DNA of 64,000 nucleotides, from assembly GCF_001514305.1 (NCBI RefSeq), contig NZ_KQ949122.1, positions 1 to 64,000 of the forward strand. Reading direction: 5' to 3'. The DNA is from Streptomyces dysideae. GTDB lineage: Bacteria; Actinomycetota; Actinomycetes; Streptomycetales; Streptomycetaceae. The notes below the pieces were generated by a model that did no database searches, was not told the DNA's origin, and was given only the letters and a program-made list of their open reading frames with translations. A program made the position numbers and the translations under genes. The first letter of the stretch is position 1. Each line of letters starts with the position of its first letter. Below are positions 1 to 8,772 of the stretch, piece by piece.

Positions 1-44
1 CTCGGGCTGTTGTGGTTGGTGGGCGGCTGAAGGTAGTGGGGGCT

Positions 45-94
45 GATCGCGCCCACGCGGCGGAGCCGCACATCGATACAGCCCCGCGCCCCTT
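45..94. repeat. Dispersed extragenic repeat, copy 1
   Basis: This 50-base stretch downstream of ispG matches, in reverse complement, the intergenic sequence at 37492-37540. Both share the blocks GGGGCGCGGGGCTG, ATCGAT and GCGGCTCCGCCGC, the last of which is itself a small hairpin. It lies outside any gene. The arrangement looks like a REP-type extragenic palindrome; the function is unknown. Confidence 0.6.
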
Positions 95-103
95 CAGGGG
101 CGC
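86..103 (-). terminator. Hairpin downstream of ispG
   Basis: Perfect 7-bp arms GCGCCCC and GGGGCGC enclose a 4-base loop, starting 19 bases beyond the ispG stop codon on the minus strand. There is no U-tract on the ispG side, which is usual for streptomycete terminators. It adjoins the dispersed repeat, so it may be part of that element. Confidence 0.45.
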
Positions 104-121
104 AGCCGCAGCCCCCTTTTT

Positions 122-1279
122 TTAGCCCGCCACCGATACCGACGGCTCGCCCGAGGTGATGCCGTCCGCCTCCATCTGTTCGGCCAGCTTCATGGCCTCC
201 TCGATGAGGGTCTCTACGATCTTTGACTCGGGGACGGTCTTGATGACCTCGCCCTTGACGAAGATCTGCCCCTTGCCGTTGCCGGAGGCGACGCCGAGGT
301 CGGCTTCGCGGGCCTCGCCGGGGCCGTTCACGACGCAGCCCATGACGGCGACGCGCAGCGGGACCTCCATACCGGTCAGGCCCGCCGTGACCTCTTCGGC
401 CAGCTTGTAGACGTCGACCTGGGCGCGCCCGCAGGACGGGCAGGAGACGATCTCCAGGCCGCGCTGCTTGAGGTTCAGGGACTCCAGGATCTGGATGCCG
501 ACCTTGACCTCCTCCGCCGGAGGCGCGGACAACGACACACGGATCGTGTCACCGATGCCCTGGCTGAGCAGCGCCCCGAAGGCCACCGCCGACTTGATCG
601 TGCCCTGGAAAGCGGGACCGGCCTCGGTCACCCCCAGGTGCAGCGGGTACTCGCACTGGGCGGCGAGCTGCTTGTACGCCTCGACCATCACGACGGGGTC
701 GTTGTGCTTGACCGAGATCTTGATGTCCCGGAAGTCGTGCTCCTCGAAGAGGGACGCCTCCCAGAGGGCCGACTCGACCAGGGCCTCAGGGGTCGCCTTG
801 CCGTACTTCTGGAGCAGGCGACGGTCCAGCGACCCAGCGTTCACGCCGATACGGATCGGCGTGCCGTGGTCCTTCGCCGCCTTGGCGATCTCCTTGACCT
901 TGTCATCGAACTGCTTGATGTTGCCGGGGTTGACGCGGACCGCCGCGCAGCCCGCCTCGATGGCGGCGAAGACGTACTTCGGCTGGAAGTGGATGTCGGC
1001 GATGACCGGGATCTGGGACTTCTTCGCGATCACGGGCAGGGCGTCCGCATCGTCCTGGGTGGGACACGCCACACGCACGATCTGGCAGCCCGAGGCCGTC
1101 AGCTCGGCGATCTGCTGAAGCGTCGCCCCGATGTCCGACGTCCGGGTCGTGGTCATCGACTGGACCGACACGGGGGCGTCACCGCCGACCGCCACGGATC
1201 CGACCTGGATCTGCCGGCTCTTCCGACGCTCGGCAATCCTGGTCGGAACGGACGGCATGCCGAGAGAAATCGCAGTCAT
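122..1279 (-). CDS. ispG: 4-hydroxy-3-methylbut-2-en-1-yl diphosphate synthase (IspG/GcpE)
   Basis: Penultimate step of the MEP isoprenoid pathway: reductive ring opening of methylerythritol cyclodiphosphate to HMBPP, a cytosolic [4Fe-4S] enzyme. The start at 1279 gives 385 residues, the usual length in actinobacteria; the open frame extends to 1408 but the extra sequence does not look like IspG. The three cluster cysteines are visible: C280 and C283 in SCPSCG and C315 in MGCVVNGPGEA. The N-terminal TIM-barrel core begins at RKSRQIQVGSVAVGG. In other streptomycetes it normally follows dxr and the rseP-like protease; here a recombinase gene separates it from them, so it probably uses a promoter in the 1280-1491 gap. 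Confidence 0.97.
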   Translation of the reverse strand: MTAISLGMPSVPTRIAERRKSRQIQVGSVAVGGDAPVSVQSMTTTRTSDIGATLQQIAELTASGCQIVRVACPTQDDADALPVIAKKSQIPVIADIHFQPKYVFAAIEAGCAAVRVNPGNIKQFDDKVKEIAKAAKDHGTPIRIGVNAGSLDRRLLQKYGKATPEALVESALWEASLFEEHDFRDIKISVKHNDPVVMVEAYKQLAAQCEYPLHLGVTEAGPAFQGTIKSAVAFGALLSQGIGDTIRVSLSAPPAEEVKVGIQILESLNLKQRGLEIVSCPSCGRAQVDVYKLAEEVTAGLTGMEVPLRVAVMGCVVNGPGEAREADLGVASGNGKGQIFVKGEVIKTVPESKIVETLIEEAMKLAEQMEADGITSGEPSVSVAG

Positions 1280-1491
1280 CTGCTGTGCAACCCCAAGTCG
1301 TGGATCAAGGTCCGGTCCCGTCAGCAGCGGGCTCCGGCCTTCGAGATTACGGCACGAGCGTGAACGGAAGCGCACGGCGTCCCATCGGTTCACCCAATGG
1401 CGCCCCATCGCAGCGGGCCGGGCATGGCGCCCGATCGAGAGGACATGCTCTCTGGCTGATCACCATGCCCGGACCTGCCCGTTCTGGATGA

Positions 1492-3402
1492 TCAGTAGAG
1501 AGCCTCGGCGTCGAGGTCCGTGCGGATGACCAGCGCCGGGGCGGCCTCGTAGCCCAGGACTGGTGTGCTCTCCCCCTCCTCGTTGAGGATCTTCACCATG
1601 TCCGCCCACACGCCGTCCGCCAGCCATGTGCGCTGCCTGCAACGAACCTTCCGAGAATCACCGAACTGCTCAGGAAGGTCACGCCACAGGATTCCGGTGC
1701 GCAGACGGTGCAGCATTCCTGTGCATGCCGCCCGCAGGTTCAGGGGCGAGCGGAAGTGGTGGGCCGGATACCTGGAGCGGAGCAGTTCTTCAATGCGATC
1801 CCACTGGCTGTCCGTGGGGTCGGGCGGGACCAGTGTGCCCGTGCGCTGGTGCCACTCCACCGTGAGACACCGCGTCCCCTCTCGGTATCGGAACGTGGGA
1901 TCCGCGATTTCCACGCGTGCCCCTGTCAGCTCGATCATGCGGCGTTGCTCGGACTGTGTGAGAGAACGGATGTCCGGAGCCACCGATCCCAGAACGGCTG
2001 TCCGCCGGGCGGCCGTGCCGTCCACATTCTCAAGTTCGTCCAGCCACTCCCGTGCATGGACCAGGACTCTACGGAGGACTTCCAGATCCGATTCGATCTG
2101 GCGGACTGCCACAGCGACGATCCGATCCCCCTCCACCCGGCTCCGCAGCACATCGAGTTCCCCTCCGTACTCTGCAACGAGCCGCTCCAGCGACCTCACG
2201 CGCTCAATGTGCCGGATCAAATGCACCGACGCATCGTCGGAAATCGGCAGCATGGGCCTGCGTCCCGATGGAATCGCGGCCAGCACGGCATTGACGTGTG
2301 CAATCACCTGCTTCTCAATGTCATCGGCGGGCAGGAAGACACACCCGCAGGAAGAGGCAGCACCCCACCCGGAACAGCGGTAGGTGCGTACGCCGGCCTT
2401 ACTGCGGAAGCAGCCGACGTACGGCAGCCCACACGAGCCATGGATACGCCCCGCGAGCGGGTACTCCCCATTGGGTTTGCGGCGCGGCCTGGTCAGTTCG
2501 GCCAGTGCTTTCTGAAACGTCTTGATCCGATCTGCCGAGAGAATCGGAGGCAGCGGAATCACCACGCTGTCGCCGTGCAGTGGCTGTCCATCGTTTCCGA
2601 GCCTGGTGCAGTTGCCGTTCCACTGCCGATCGAGGCGGCGAAAGACCACTTCGCCGAGAAACGTCCCGCTCTTCAACCGATGAAACAGGTTTGCTGGCGT
2701 CCAGCGCTTTCCACTGCGCGTCAGGGCCCCGCGGTCGTTCAGCTCGTTCGCGAGGTCTTTGAGTCCGGGCACTCCGCCGATCACGAGGTCGGCGATGAGA
2801 AGCACCACTGGCGCCTCATCCGGATCGGCTTCGAGAGCGGACCCGAAAACCCCCTTGCCGCTGATCCTGTAGCCGTACGGGGCCGGACCACCCGGCCAGC
2901 CACCGTCGACCGCCTTCAACTGCCGCCCGGCCTGGGTGCGGGAGAGAATGCGCTGGTAGTCGGCCTCCACGGCCTGTGCCAGCCGATCGACCGTGAGCCA
3001 CCGTTCGAAGCCCGCCTCACCCAGGGGTTCGGTGCAGCACTCCACCTCGCCCCCTGCGTCCTCGATCTGCCAGATACAGCGCCAGATGGCGGACTCCGTC
3101 CGTCCCAGACGGTCGAGGCGGTGAACAAGGACGAGCTTCGCCCGCCCCTCCGTGATGTCCTTGAGAAGTGCGTCCAGTCCGGGACGCGAGTACGTCGAGC
3201 CTGACTCGCCGACGTCTTCCCGGCACACGACGAGGCGCCACGACGGCTGCTGCTCCATGTAACCGCGGATGGCCTGCGCCTGGGTCGGAACCCCGTACCT
3301 GCCCTTCTGTTCCGCGGTCGAGACCCTCATGTACGCGGCGATATCGACGGTCTGCGTTTCCCCGCCCTTGTTATCTGCGCGCGTGGCAGTACCTTGCTGC
3401 AT
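1492..3402 (-). CDS. Large serine recombinase with C-terminal transposase-like domain
   Basis: Start at ATG 3402 (636 aa), chosen because AAAGGGAC lies just upstream; the frame is open to 3507. Residues about 20-160 form the resolvase catalytic domain (AYMRVSTAEQ with the nucleophilic serine, HRLDRLGR). The large-recombinase domain follows (APYGYR region), then a zinc ribbon with Cys pairs around GSCGLPYVGC and RCSGWGAASSCGC, and a coiled-coil stretch. The last ~90 residues (from LVPPDPTDSQWDRIEELL through GILWRDLPEQFG) resemble the N-terminal DUF4096-type domain of IS5-like transposases rather than a recombinase tail. It would cut and rejoin DNA at att sites. No phage or plasmid cargo lies beside it, so it is either a remnant or a stand-alone element. 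Base composition looks less GC-rich than the neighbours. Confidence 0.85.
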   Translation of the reverse strand: MQQGTATRADNKGGETQTVDIAAYMRVSTAEQKGRYGVPTQAQAIRGYMEQQPSWRLVVCREDVGESGSTYSRPGLDALLKDITEGRAKLVLVHRLDRLGRTESAIWRCIWQIEDAGGEVECCTEPLGEAGFERWLTVDRLAQAVEADYQRILSRTQAGRQLKAVDGGWPGGPAPYGYRISGKGVFGSALEADPDEAPVVLLIADLVIGGVPGLKDLANELNDRGALTRSGKRWTPANLFHRLKSGTFLGEVVFRRLDRQWNGNCTRLGNDGQPLHGDSVVIPLPPILSADRIKTFQKALAELTRPRRKPNGEYPLAGRIHGSCGLPYVGCFRSKAGVRTYRCSGWGAASSCGCVFLPADDIEKQVIAHVNAVLAAIPSGRRPMLPISDDASVHLIRHIERVRSLERLVAEYGGELDVLRSRVEGDRIVAVAVRQIESDLEVLRRVLVHAREWLDELENVDGTAARRTAVLGSVAPDIRSLTQSEQRRMIELTGARVEIADPTFRYREGTRCLTVEWHQRTGTLVPPDPTDSQWDRIEELLRSRYPAHHFRSPLNLRAACTGMLHRLRTGILWRDLPEQFGDSRKVRCRQRTWLADGVWADMVKILNEEGESTPVLGYEAAPALVIRTDLDAEALY

Positions 3403-3425
3403 GTCAGTCCCTTTCAGACTGGCCA

Positions 3426-3456
3426 GACCCCAGGGTGTTGACGCACCGCTGGGGTC
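3426..3456. promoter_or_regulatory. Inverted repeat upstream of the recombinase start
   Basis: Arms GACCCCAG (3426-3433) and CTGGGGTC (3449-3456) are separated by 15 bases, 24 bases upstream of the recombinase ATG. Size and position fit an operator or an att half-site pair. No binding protein can be named. Confidence 0.35.
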
Positions 3457-3509
3457 ACCCATGAACAGCAGAAACGTACGAAGGTCGCAGGGGCGGCGAA
3501 CAGACAAAC

Positions 3510-3550
3510 GCCACCCTTCACTCGTATGGGCTACACGAGTGAAGGGTGGC
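3510..3550 (-). terminator. Strong hairpin after rseP
   Basis: Perfect 16-bp arms (3510-3525 GCCACCCTTCACTCGT, 3535-3550) enclose a 9-base loop, about 35 bases past the rseP stop on the minus strand. It probably ends the dxr-rseP transcript and insulates the recombinase gene. A recombination-site role cannot be excluded because it abuts the recombinase gene. Confidence 0.7.
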
Positions 3551-3585
3551 GCCGGACGGTCACCGTGATAGAAAATGACCGATTT

Positions 3586-4890
3586 TCAGCTAATCCTGAC
3601 CGGATTGACAACATCTGCCACCAAAACGAGCAAGGTAAAGCAAATGAAGATCCCCGCCACCACATAGGCCACCGGCATCAGCTTCGCCACATCGAACGGT
3701 CCCGGATCCGGCCGCCGCAGTACCTTCGCCAGGTTCCGCCGCAGCGCCTCCCACAGCGCCCCCGCGATGTGGCCGCCGTCGAGGGGCAGCAGCGGGAGCA
3801 TGTTGAACAGGAACAGGGAGAGGTTGAAGCCGGCGAGCAGCATCACGAACATGGCGAGCTGCTGGGTGGCCGGGATGTCGAGCGTGGCGATCTCACCGCC
3901 GACCCGGGCCGCGCCGACGATGCCCATCGGGGAGTCCTGCTCGCGCGGGCCGTCACCGAAGGCGGCGTCCCACAGGGCGGGGACCTTGGAGGGCAGGGCG
4001 GCGAGGGAGTCGACGGCGTCGCCGACCCGGTCGGTCATCCAGCTGACGGAGTCGCCGAAGTCCTGTTTGACGACGCCGGTGGCGGCGCTGAAGCCGAGGA
4101 AGCCGGCCTTGACGTACTCGTCCTCGACGTAGGCGCCGCTGGAGTCCTTCTTCGCGACCAGGTTGGTGGCGATCTTCGCCTGGAGGGTGACCTCCTGGCC
4201 GTCCCGGTCGACGACGATCGGCACCGACTTGCCCGCGCTGTCGCGGATGAGGTCGGAGAGGGTGCTCCACTCGTCGGTGCGGACCCCCGCGAAGGAGACG
4301 ATCTTGTCGCCGGCCTCCATGCCCGCGGCCTCGGCCGGGGACTGGGGGTCGGACTTCTTGCACTCGTCGCGGTTCTCGCTCTGCGAGATGACGCACGGGG
4401 AGACCGAGGCGACGGTGGTGGTCTGCTGCTGGATGCCGAAGCCCATCAGCACCGTGAGGAACAGGCCGAACGCGAGGACCAGGTTCATGAACGGGCCCGC
4501 GAACATCACGATGACGCGCTTCCAGGGCTTGCGCGTGTAGAAGAGGCGGGTCTCGTCACCCGGCCTGAGCTCCTCGAACGCGGCCGAGCGGGCGTCCTCG
4601 ATCATGCCGCGCCAGGGCGAGGTGGAGCGGGCCTCCAGTCTGCCGTCGGGGCCGGGCGGGAACATGCCGATCATGCGGATGTAGCCGCCGAGCGGGATCG
4701 CCTTGATGCCGTACTCGGTGTCGCCCTTCTTCCGCGACCAGATGGTCGGGCCGAAGCCGACCATGTACTGCGGCACGCGGATGCCGAACAGCTTGGCCGT
4801 GGACAGGTGCCCCAGCTCGTGCCACGCGATCGAGGCCAGCAGGCCGACTGCGAAGACCACTATGCCGAGGATGAACATCAGGGTCGTCAT
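3586..4890 (-). CDS. rseP: Site-2 intramembrane metalloprotease, RseP/RIP family
   Basis: 434 aa from the ATG at 4890, which overlaps the dxr stop as ATGA, indicating translational coupling. Zinc-binding HELGH (H24, E25, H28) lies in the first membrane segment. A GFGPTIW loop, a membrane segment near LVLAFGLFLTVLMGFG, a PDZ-like region (AAGMEAGDKIVSFAGV), and the second active-site motif NMLPLLPLDGGH near the C-terminus follow. These proteases cut membrane-spanning substrates such as anti-sigma factors. The partner in this organism is not shown by the sequence. The gene pair dxr-rseP is conserved widely in actinobacteria. Confidence 0.93.
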   Translation of the reverse strand: MTTLMFILGIVVFAVGLLASIAWHELGHLSTAKLFGIRVPQYMVGFGPTIWSRKKGDTEYGIKAIPLGGYIRMIGMFPPGPDGRLEARSTSPWRGMIEDARSAAFEELRPGDETRLFYTRKPWKRVIVMFAGPFMNLVLAFGLFLTVLMGFGIQQQTTTVASVSPCVISQSENRDECKKSDPQSPAEAAGMEAGDKIVSFAGVRTDEWSTLSDLIRDSAGKSVPIVVDRDGQEVTLQAKIATNLVAKKDSSGAYVEDEYVKAGFLGFSAATGVVKQDFGDSVSWMTDRVGDAVDSLAALPSKVPALWDAAFGDGPREQDSPMGIVGAARVGGEIATLDIPATQQLAMFVMLLAGFNLSLFLFNMLPLLPLDGGHIAGALWEALRRNLAKVLRRPDPGPFDVAKLMPVAYVVAGIFICFTLLVLVADVVNPVRIS

Positions 4891-6143
4891 GCACGGGCCT
4901 CCGCCGTCTGTGCCGTCAGTTCCCGGGCCCGGGTCCGCGCCCAGGTCTCCGCTTCGAGGACGTCCGCGACGGTGAGTGAGGTTCCCGTACGCGGCGTTCC
5001 GTGCTCCTCCACCACCTGTGTCACGGTCTCCATGATGCCGTTGAAGGGCAGCGCGCCGGCCCGGAACGCCTCCACGCACTCCTCGTTGGCCGCATTGAAC
5101 ACCGCCGGGGCGGTGCCCGCGAGCTGTCCCACGTGCCTCGCCAGGTTGACCGACGGGAACGCGTCGTTGTCGAGCGGGAAGAACTCCCAGGTCGACGCCT
5201 TGCTCCAGTCGAAGGTGGGGGCGGCGTCGGGGACGCGTTCGGGCCAGCCGAGGCCGATGGCGATCGGCCCGCGCATGTCGGGGGGCGTCGCCTGCGCGAT
5301 CGTGGATCCGTCTGTGAACTCAACCATCGAGTGGACATACGACTGGGGATGCACGACGACCTCAATGCGGTCGAAGGGAATGTCGTAGAGAAGGTGTGCC
5401 TCGATGACCTCCAGGCCCTTGTTGACGAGGGTCGCGGAGTTGATCGTGATCACCGGGCCCATGGCCCAGGTGGGGTGCGCGAGGGCGTCCTCGACGGTGA
5501 CGTCGGCCAGCTCCTCCTTCGTCCGGCCGCGGAAGGGGCCGCCGGAGGCGGTGACGACGATCTTGCGTACGTCGGCCCGGGTGCCGGAGGCCAGCGCCTG
5601 GAAGAGGGCGGCGTGCTCGGAGTCGACCGGAATGATCTGCCCGGGCTTGGCGAGGGCCTTGACCAGCGGCCCGCCGACGATGAGGGACTCCTTGTTGGCG
5701 AGCGCGAGGGTGCGGCCCGCCTCCAGGGCGGCGAGGGTCGGGGCCAGGCCGATGGAGCCGGTGATGCCGTTCAGCACGGTGTGGCAGTCGGAGGCGGCGA
5801 GCCGGGTGGCGCCGTCCGGGCCGGCCAGCACCTCGGGGAGCGGCTCCCCCGCGCCGTACTGAGCCTTCAAAGCCTCCCGCAGCGCCGGTACGACGTCCTC
5901 GCGGGCGACCGCGACGGTCCGCACCTTCAGCTGGTACGCCTGCTCGGCGAGGAGGCCGACCCGGCCGCCGTTGGCGGAGAGCGCGGTGACGCGGAACCGG
6001 TCCGGGTTGCGCAGCACGAGGTCTATGGCCTGGCTGCCGATCGAGCCGGTGGAGCCGAGGATCACCACGTCCTTCGGACCGTCACCCACCACAGGGTCGT
6101 AGACGAGGTGCGGGTCGGCGAGGGGGGCTGGACTGTCACTCAT
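4887..6143 (-). CDS. dxr: 1-deoxy-D-xylulose 5-phosphate reductoisomerase
   Basis: Converts DXP to 2-C-methyl-D-erythritol 4-phosphate with NADPH, the committed MEP step. 418 aa. The Rossmann motif ILGSTGSIGSQAIDLV is near residue 30; the metal/substrate motif VDSEHAALFQ and the flexible-loop sequence HPQSYVHSMVEF are both present. Length is about 20 residues above the E. coli enzyme because of an N-terminal extension. It is the first gene of the dxr-rseP pair; the terminator of the upstream acyl-CoA dehydrogenase lies 40-75 bases before the start, so the promoter must lie in or very near 6144-6232. Confidence 0.97.
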   Translation of the reverse strand: MSDSPAPLADPHLVYDPVVGDGPKDVVILGSTGSIGSQAIDLVLRNPDRFRVTALSANGGRVGLLAEQAYQLKVRTVAVAREDVVPALREALKAQYGAGEPLPEVLAGPDGATRLAASDCHTVLNGITGSIGLAPTLAALEAGRTLALANKESLIVGGPLVKALAKPGQIIPVDSEHAALFQALASGTRADVRKIVVTASGGPFRGRTKEELADVTVEDALAHPTWAMGPVITINSATLVNKGLEVIEAHLLYDIPFDRIEVVVHPQSYVHSMVEFTDGSTIAQATPPDMRGPIAIGLGWPERVPDAAPTFDWSKASTWEFFPLDNDAFPSVNLARHVGQLAGTAPAVFNAANEECVEAFRAGALPFNGIMETVTQVVEEHGTPRTGTSLTVADVLEAETWARTRARELTAQTAEARA

Positions 6144-6182
6144 CCCCCCATTGTGGCCGTAAGGACGGTGTGTGAGGACAGC

Positions 6183-6217
6183 GCGTCCCCCTCGGAGGGG
6201 GATCCGAGGGGGGACGC
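6183..6217 (-). terminator. Hairpin terminator of the acyl-CoA dehydrogenase gene
   Basis: Arms GCGTCCCCCTCGG (6183-6195) and CCGAGGGGGGACGC (6204-6217) pair with one bulged base around an 8-base loop. It sits between the acyl-CoA dehydrogenase stop and dxr start, both on the minus strand. Confidence 0.65.
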
Positions 6218-6232
6218 CCTGTCATGAGTCGG

Positions 6233-8164
6233 TCACCGGATCGGGCGGTGCACGTTCTCCCGTTCGCTCGGTCCGGGTGTGGCGTCCGCGATCCACGGGC
6301 CCTCGCCCGACGGGTCGACGATGCCCTGCTCCAGCCACTCGTAGGTGCCCGACAGCACTCCCTTGACGACCTTGCGGTCGAGGTCGTCGGTGTTGGTCCA
6401 CAGGCGGCCGAAGAGCTCCTCGACGCGGATCCGGGACTGGCGGCAGAAGACGTCGGCGAGCTGGTAGGCCTCGCGGCCGTGGTCGCCCTCGCTGCGCAGG
6501 AGTTCGGCGCGTACGCAGGCCGCGCTCATCGCGAACAGCTCGGCGCCGATGTCGACGATGCGGCCCAGGAAGCCCTGCTTGGTCTCCATCCGGCCCTGCC
6601 AGCGGGACATGGCGTAGAAGGTGGAGCGGGCGAGCTTGCGGGCGGTGCGTTCGATGTAGCGGAGGTGCGGGGAGAGGTCGACCTCGCGCTTGAACTCGCC
6701 GTACGAGTAGGGGAGTTGGCCCTGGCCTGCGACCAGTTTCGGCAGCCACTTGGCGTAGAAGACACCGGCGTTCGCGCCCGCCTTCGCCTTGTCCGACAGG
6801 GATTTCTCCGGGTCGATCAGGTCACCGGCCACCGACAGGTGGGCGTCGACCGCCTCCCGGGCGATGAGGAGGTGCATGATCTCCGTCGAGCCCTCGAAGA
6901 TGCGGTTGATACGGAGGTCACGCAGGACCTGTTCGGCGGGGACCGCGCGTTCGCCGCGGGCGGCGAGGGAGGCCGCCGTCTCGAAGCCTCGGCCGCCGCG
7001 GATCTGGACCAGCTCGTCGGCCATCAGCCAGGCCATCTCGGAGGAGAAGAGCTTGGCCAGCGCGCCCTCGATGCGGATGTCGTTGCGGTCCTCGTCGGCC
7101 ATCTGGCTCGACAGGTCCAGTACGGCCTCCAGGGCGAAGGTCGTCGCCGCGATGAAGCTGATCTTCGACCCGACCGCCTCGTGGTGGGCGATCGGCTTGC
7201 CCCACTGCTCGCGGGCCGCCGACCACTCGCGGGCGATCTTCAGGCACCACTTGCCGGCCGCCACGCAGGACGCCGGGAGCGACAGCCGGCCGGTGTTGAG
7301 GGTGGTCAGCGCGATCTTCAGGCCCGCGCCCTCGGGGCCGATGCGGTTGGCGGCGGGGACCCGGACCTGGTGGAAGCGGGTGACTCCGTTCTCGATGCCG
7401 CGCAGGCCCATGAAGGCGTTGCGGTTCTCGACGGTGATGCCGGGCGAGTTGGTCTCCACGACGAAGGCGGTGATGCCGCCCTTGTGGCCCTCGCTCTTCG
7501 GGACGCGGGCCATCACGACCAGCAGGTCGGCGACCACACCGTTGGTGGTCCACAGTTTCACTCCGTCGAGGACGTACTCGTCCCCGTCCGGGACCGCGCT
7601 CGTCGCCAGCCGTGCCGGGTCGGAGCCGACGTCCGGCTCGGTCAGGAGGAAGGCGCTGATGTCGGTGCGGGCGCAGCGCGGCAGGAACTGTTCCTTCTGC
7701 TCGGGCGTGCCGAACAGCTTCAGCGGCTGCGGTACGCCGATCGACTGGTGCGCCGACAGGAGCACACCGATCGCCGGGCTGGCCGAGCCCACCAGGGCCA
7801 GCGCCTTGTTGTAGTACACCTGGGTGAGGCCGAGGCCGCCGTACTTGGTGTCGATCTTCATGCCGAGGGCGCCGAGCTCCTTGAGCCCGTCGATCACCTC
7901 GTCGGGGATCCTGGCCTCGCGCTCGATGCGGGCCGCGTCCACCTTGGTCTCGCAGAAGTCGCGCAGCTTGGCCAGGAACTCCTCCCCGCGCTGCGCGTCG
8001 TCGTCGGGCGGGGTGGGGTGGGGGTGGATCAGGTCGAGCCGGAAGCGGCCGAGGAACAGTTCCTTGGCGAAGCTGGGCTTGCGCCAGTCCTGTTCCCGGG
8101 CGGCCTCCGCCACCTGGCGGGCCTCACGTTCGGTGACGGTGGGTGGGGTGGGTGTAGCGGACAT
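6233..8164 (-). CDS. Long acyl-CoA dehydrogenase (FadE-like)
   Basis: FAD-dependent alpha,beta-dehydrogenation of acyl-CoA, first step of beta-oxidation. The ATG at 8164 (643 aa) is preceded by GAGGTGAG; the open frame includes a GTG nine bases earlier that lies inside this ribosome site, so ATG is preferred. Acyl-CoA dehydrogenase N-terminal, middle (FLLTEPDVGSDPARL) and C-terminal (RGGRGFETA) domains are in order, followed by ~200 extra residues, a layout shared with the ~600-aa FadE group. Single-gene unit with its own terminator. Substrate chain length is not predictable. Confidence 0.88.
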   Translation of the reverse strand: MSATPTPPTVTEREARQVAEAAREQDWRKPSFAKELFLGRFRLDLIHPHPTPPDDDAQRGEEFLAKLRDFCETKVDAARIEREARIPDEVIDGLKELGALGMKIDTKYGGLGLTQVYYNKALALVGSASPAIGVLLSAHQSIGVPQPLKLFGTPEQKEQFLPRCARTDISAFLLTEPDVGSDPARLATSAVPDGDEYVLDGVKLWTTNGVVADLLVVMARVPKSEGHKGGITAFVVETNSPGITVENRNAFMGLRGIENGVTRFHQVRVPAANRIGPEGAGLKIALTTLNTGRLSLPASCVAAGKWCLKIAREWSAAREQWGKPIAHHEAVGSKISFIAATTFALEAVLDLSSQMADEDRNDIRIEGALAKLFSSEMAWLMADELVQIRGGRGFETAASLAARGERAVPAEQVLRDLRINRIFEGSTEIMHLLIAREAVDAHLSVAGDLIDPEKSLSDKAKAGANAGVFYAKWLPKLVAGQGQLPYSYGEFKREVDLSPHLRYIERTARKLARSTFYAMSRWQGRMETKQGFLGRIVDIGAELFAMSAACVRAELLRSEGDHGREAYQLADVFCRQSRIRVEELFGRLWTNTDDLDRKVVKGVLSGTYEWLEQGIVDPSGEGPWIADATPGPSERENVHRPIR

Positions 8165-8275
8165 GAGGCTCACCTCGCCGCGAATCGGGATCTCGGGCCG
8201 TTTTGGTTACCGACGGGTGCTACTCGATCGTATGTACCCGATTCAGGGCGAGGCCACCACCCCTGGCGCGGCCGT

Positions 8276-8618
8276 TCAGCCGATGTCGACGGAGTACGCC
8301 TTGGTGTCCAGGCGGCCGGTTCCCTTGAAGACCTCGGTGCCGGACTCGATGCCGGAGACGTACTTGTCGTCGGTCAGCAGCTTGCGGCGGACCAGGGCCT
8401 GGGTGAAGTCGTCGAGGTTGAGCGTGGGCTTGGTGGTGTCGGCGCGGCGGACGAAGGAGTGCACCTTCCAGCCGATGTCACCCTCGCAGATGTCCCACAT
8501 CGCGCCGCCGAGGCTGACGCTGCCGTACTTGGTGCCCAGCGGTCCCGCGCCGCCCTGGCGGTTGAGCCGGATCATGATCTCGTCGGTGGGCTGGTCCTGC
8601 CAGGGCAGAGCACACCGC
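8276..8618 (-). pseudogene. Truncated GH12 endoglucanase fragment
   Basis: About 110 C-terminal residues of a glycoside hydrolase family 12 enzyme, ending at TGA 8276. The frame reads CALPWQDQPTDEIMI, then GGAGPLGTKYGSVSLGGAMW and ends GTEVFKGTGRLDTKAYSV, parallel to the intact GH12 at 30291-31004 (DYEIMLW, GAVGPLGTSQGSVTLGG). The nucleophile Glu is kept in DEIMI but the following Trp is Arg, and the N-terminal half and signal peptide are missing. An internal ATG (8575) would give only 99 aa. It lies next to the LacI/GH31 pair of the same putative xyloglucan regulon. Confidence 0.75.
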
Positions 8619-8772
8619 GGCCGGTGACGAGCGGGACGGGGCCGTCCAGGTCGTAGCGCAGTACCGGCGCGACTCCCGGTCCGCGCACCGCCGACGCCGC
8701 GTCGGCCTCACACCGGAAGCGCCGCACCATCGACTCGTCCTGCGCCAGTTCGCCCCGCAGCAACGCGGTACG
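8619..8772 (-). pseudogene. Remnant of a Ser/Thr protein kinase-like gene
   Basis: In one minus-strand frame the segment reads RGELAQDESMVRRFRCEADA then RGPGVAPVLRYDLDGPVP. This follows the pattern of the beta3-alphaC region of streptomycete PknB-type kinases (FRREV..A..V.GP.VAPV.D.D.DGPVP.L). No start, glycine loop or catalytic loop is present, and the frame runs out at the GH12 fragment junction. The two scraps point to deletion and fusion of unrelated genes. Identification is by pattern only. Confidence 0.45.

Noticed and set aside
3526..5388. Long plus-strand reading frame of about 620 residues
   Set aside because: Antisense shadow of rseP and dxr; composition is the Arg/Gly/His-rich type made by high-GC third positions, with no domain match.
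8276..8575. A complete 99-residue gene
   Set aside because: The frame is the C-terminal part of a GH12 domain with the N-terminal half and signal peptide missing, so it was called a fragment.
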